Shown in pieces: positions 42,908 to 44,918 of a DNA stretch of 44,918 nucleotides (position 1 is its first letter; each line of letters opens with the position of its first letter). The stretch covers positions 1 through 44,918 of the forward strand of contig JACPNV010000022.1 of NCBI GenBank assembly GCA_016185305.1, written 5' to 3'. The notes beneath the pieces were generated by a model. That model saw only the letters and a program-made list of their open reading frames with translations, was not told where the DNA came from and ran no database searches. The stretch is from Actinomycetota bacterium. GTDB taxonomy: Bacteria > Actinomycetota > Acidimicrobiia > Acidimicrobiales > Acidimicrobilacustridaceae. Both the position numbers and the translations under genes were made by a program.

Positions 42908-42913
42908 CGCCCG

Positions 42914-42919
42914 AGCATA
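42914..42919 (-). promoter_or_regulatory. -10 box TATGCT, leaderless, uvrD2
   Basis: TATGCT on the minus strand, six bases before GTG 42907. Confidence 0.55.
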
Positions 42920-42942
42920 CGCAGGCGGTGTGACGCGCCCGG

Positions 42943-42948
42943 TACGGT
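42943..42948 (+). promoter_or_regulatory. -10 box TACGGT for the metallopeptidase gene
   Basis: TACGGT ends 12 bases before ATG 42961, giving a leader of about 6 bases. Confidence 0.4.
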
Positions 42949-42960
42949 GGTGCGTCTCAC

Positions 42961-43308
42961 ATGATGGAGATGGATCAGGGGCGGTTCGAGGCGCTGGTCG
43001 GGGAGGCGCTCGACACCATTCCCGACGAGCTGGCGGAGAGGATGGACAACGTCGCGCTGTTCGTCGAGGACATCGGCGACGATCCGCACCTGCTCGGGCT
43101 GTACACCGGCGTGCCCCTGACCGAGCGCGACGGCTACGGCGTCTACGCGGTCATGCCCGACCGGATCACGATCTACCGCCTGCCGATCCTCGGCCTTTGC
43201 GCGACCGACCATGAGGTCGTTGCCCAGGTGCGCACGACCGTGATCCACGAGGTCGCCCACCACTTCGGCATCGACGACGACCGGCTTGCCGAGCTGGGGT
43301 GGGACTGA
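42961..43308 (+). CDS. metallopeptidase-family protein, minimal zincin
   Basis: 115-aa protein of the possible zinc metallopeptidase family common in actinobacteria. HEVAH (96-100) followed by HFGIDDDRLAELGW gives the HExxH zinc site with D105-D107 as candidate third ligand. The N-terminal half (RFEALVGEALDTIPDELAERMDNVALFVED) is characteristic. Activity of the family has rarely been shown. ATG 42961 or 42964 could start it. It is divergent from uvrD2 and followed by the PH-domain gene, which has its own -10 box. Confidence 0.9.
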   Translation: MMEMDQGRFEALVGEALDTIPDELAERMDNVALFVEDIGDDPHLLGLYTGVPLTERDGYGVYAVMPDRITIYRLPILGLCATDHEVVAQVRTTVIHEVAHHFGIDDDRLAELGWD

Positions 43309-43349
43309 CTGGGCGCCGCGGAGCGCCATCACCGCGGGGCGGCGCTGGC

Positions 43350-43355
43350 TACGCT
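43350..43355 (+). promoter_or_regulatory. -10 box TACGCT, leaderless, PH-SHOCT gene
   Basis: TACGCT, seven bases, then ATG 43363. Confidence 0.55.
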
Positions 43356-43362
43356 CTTGCCG

Positions 43363-44127
43363 ATGGCGTATCCCCGAGACCAACTCCACGAGTACGAGGA
43401 GCTGATCCTCGACCTGCACCCGCACTGGTGGTTCATGTCGAAAGCCATCTTCGTTCTCGTGCTCACCGTCGTGTTCGCCATCTTCTCGTTCGTGATCGGC
43501 AACTCGCCGCTGCAGCTCTTCGCCGCGATCCTCCTGTTGCTTGCGCTCGGTTGGTTCCTGGCGCGGTTCATCAAGTGGGCCACGACCGATTTCGTGCTGA
43601 CCTCCGATCGGGTCATCTACCGCGAGGGTGTCATCGCCAAGAAGGGCATCGAGATCCCGCTCGAACGCATCAACACGATGTTCTTCCAGCAAGGCATCTT
43701 CGAGCGCATCTTTGGCCTCGGCAACCTCGAGATCGAGTCGGCGAGCAAAGACGGTGCCCAGGTCTTCGACGACATCCGCAAGCCGAGCGCGGTGCAGAAC
43801 GAGATCTACCGCCAGATGGAGATCAACCAGAACCGGCGGTTCGACCGGGTCAGCAACGGCATCTCGACGGCCATGCAACATCCGCAGCCGGCGCCGCCGT
43901 ATCCTCAGACGCCGCAGTCGCCGAACCCCTACGTCGACCAGCCCGCCACGCCCTACGACCCAACCCAGGTGCAGGGGCAACCGCCATCGGCGCCGGCCTC
44001 GCCAGCGACGCCGGGCCAAGCGTCGATCTATGACCAGATCGAACAGCTCAGCCGCCTGCGCGACCAGGGCATGATCTCCGAAGCCGAGTACGAGGCGAAG
44101 AAGATCGAGCTGCTCGGCCGGATGTAA
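43363..44127 (+). CDS. bacterial PH-domain membrane protein with SHOCT tail
   Basis: 254-aa protein. Two membrane helices (about 25-46 and 50-70) precede a bacterial PH domain of the YdbS type (about 72-150, TDFVLTSDRVIYREGVIAKKGIEIPLERI and FGLGNLEIESAS). A Pro/Gln-rich linker (about 165-220) leads to a SHOCT helix-turn-helix (about 223-252, IEQLSRLRDQGMISEAEYEAKKIELLGRM), which is thought to mediate oligomerisation. It is a membrane protein of unknown role, common in actinobacteria. ATG 43363 is seven bases after TACGCT. Confidence 0.9.
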   Translation: MAYPRDQLHEYEELILDLHPHWWFMSKAIFVLVLTVVFAIFSFVIGNSPLQLFAAILLLLALGWFLARFIKWATTDFVLTSDRVIYREGVIAKKGIEIPLERINTMFFQQGIFERIFGLGNLEIESASKDGAQVFDDIRKPSAVQNEIYRQMEINQNRRFDRVSNGISTAMQHPQPAPPYPQTPQSPNPYVDQPATPYDPTQVQGQPPSAPASPATPGQASIYDQIEQLSRLRDQGMISEAEYEAKKIELLGRM

Positions 44128-44153
44128 CTGGGCCCAAGGCGTGGGCCACTACC

Positions 44154-44861
44154 GTGGCGGGCTTGGCCTCGCCCGACGGACCTCTTGACGATCCACGCGC
44201 GCCGCTGTGGGCCCGCCTCGTGGGCTTCCTCGCCCTCGTCGGAGCCATCGCGGCGCTGACGGCGATCGTCCTGGTTCGCGACCGGGATCGCGAACAGCGC
44301 TCGGGAGCGGGAGCGGGTGCGGCGACGGCGGAGACGGTCGCGCTGCCCGCGGACAACGGCGGCTCGATGGTGCCACCGACGACAGTCCTGGCGCCGCCCG
44401 GCTCTGGTCCGTCAACGTTGCCCCGCCGAGCGCGCACGAACGACGGGGTCGCGCTCGAGCTCGAGCGAGTGCTGAAGCGCGACATCGGCTTCACGCACAA
44501 GGTCTCCTGCACACCTGCCGGCGCGTTGCAGACCGGCGAGGTGCTCGAGTGCTACGCCGCGGCCGAACCACCGATCAAAGAAGCGCCACCGAGCTCGATC
44601 CTCGCGGTGGTCATAGACGATGGCGGCCGGTTCGTGTGGGCGCGGACCGAAGGTGATTCGTACAACCTCGCTACGCTGACCGCCGATCCCACGCTCACGT
44701 GCGACGCGCTCGCCGGCGCCGGGTCCTCGTATGCGTACGTGCTTGCGTACTTCGAGGCCAACAACCGCCCTTCCGCCCTCGACCCGTCGGGCGCCGGCCG
44801 CCCGTGCGCCGACCGCTTTTCCCAACAAGACATCGACGCGACCTTCGCCTCCGCGATCTAG
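44154..44861 (+). CDS. membrane-anchored secreted protein, unknown function
   Basis: 235-aa protein with one hydrophobic segment (about 18-41, LWARLVGFLALVGAIAALTAIVLV) followed by a Gly/Ala/Pro-rich linker and a C-terminal domain (about 95-235) outside the cell. That domain has four cysteines (SCTPAG, LECYAA, LTCDAL, RPCADR), likely two disulfides, and a DUF4333-like layout (ELERVLKRDIGFTHKVSC then GEVLECYA). GTG 44154 is the first start in frame; downstream starts are possible because no ribosome site is clear. The window ends 57 bases later with nothing recognised. Confidence 0.65.
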   Translation: MAGLASPDGPLDDPRAPLWARLVGFLALVGAIAALTAIVLVRDRDREQRSGAGAGAATAETVALPADNGGSMVPPTTVLAPPGSGPSTLPRRARTNDGVALELERVLKRDIGFTHKVSCTPAGALQTGEVLECYAAAEPPIKEAPPSSILAVVIDDGGRFVWARTEGDSYNLATLTADPTLTCDALAGAGSSYAYVLAYFEANNRPSALDPSGAGRPCADRFSQQDIDATFASAI

Positions 44862-44918
44862 CGGGTGGGCCGGCCCGGCAGGCGCGTACGCGTGTTCGAC
44901 AGGATGGAAGCGTTGGAA

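Overview
The window is 45 kb of high-GC, gene-dense DNA. Its gene content points to an actinobacterium, most likely of the Acidimicrobiia (an inference from gene content, not a phylogeny). The supporting genes are a fused actinobacterial 2-oxoglutarate decarboxylase/dehydrogenase (Kgd/OdhA type, 1215 aa), the mismatch-repair endonuclease NucS with its clamp-binding tail, a WS/DGAT wax ester/triacylglycerol synthase, a UvrD2-type helicase, MpaB/DUF2236, VanW, and acyl-CoA genes of the MFE-2 (SDR plus MaoC) and CaiB types. At least ten genes have a TANNNT -10 box 6-8 bases before the start codon, so leaderless mRNAs look common.

Layout. 0-1.2 kb: a small 2TM protein and a VapBC toxin-antitoxin pair. 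1.2-5.8 kb: WS/DGAT, a DUF559 nuclease-fold gene bracketed by two related tandem-repeat arrays, and VanW. 6-7.8 kb: an SDR/MaoC beta-oxidation pair. 7.8-10.5 kb: a soluble hybrid PAS histidine kinase divergent from a NarL-type regulator. 10.5-13.2 kb: a small membrane protein, ABC1 kinase and nucS in one operon. 13.2-16 kb: CoA-transferase, then a cysQ/enoyl-CoA hydratase operon. 16.2-19.2 kb: cysD, cysN and cysC for PAPS synthesis. cysD and cysN are separated by two nearly identical 101-bp units, each exactly a 33-codon micro-ORF coupled to its neighbours by TGATG/TAATG overlaps. 19.2-23.3 kb: a Cys/His small protein, TetR/MpaB, a membrane protein and EttA. 23.4-24.8 kb: an unusual fusion of a Regnase-like NYN/PIN nuclease, an S1-like domain and a histone H1-like Lys/Ala tail. 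25-28.8 kb: M20 peptidase, HAD phosphatase, a frameshifted acyltransferase and a small ABM-like protein.

28.9-30.8 kb: an AbiE-like pair (winged-helix protein plus nucleotidyltransferase) with a 13-of-14 bp palindrome at its promoter. 30.8-34.4 kb: kgd. 34.45-37.98 kb: a decayed mobile region bounded by a newly noticed imperfect terminal inverted repeat (12 perfect bases, 21 of the first 26). It carries DUF6788, relics of three transposition-related genes and a frameshifted Tat-exported sulfatase. Its ends lie 14 bases upstream of kgd and 3 bases past a DsbA-family gene. 38-44.9 kb: DsbA-family protein, exonuclease III, PaaI thioesterase, an SRPBCC/DUF2505 protein, UvrD2, a zincin, a PH-SHOCT membrane protein and an anchored secreted protein.

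The best candidates for something undescribed are the duplicated coupled micro-ORF inside the sulfate-activation operon, the NYN-S1-H1 tail fusion, and the TIR-bounded element next to kgd.
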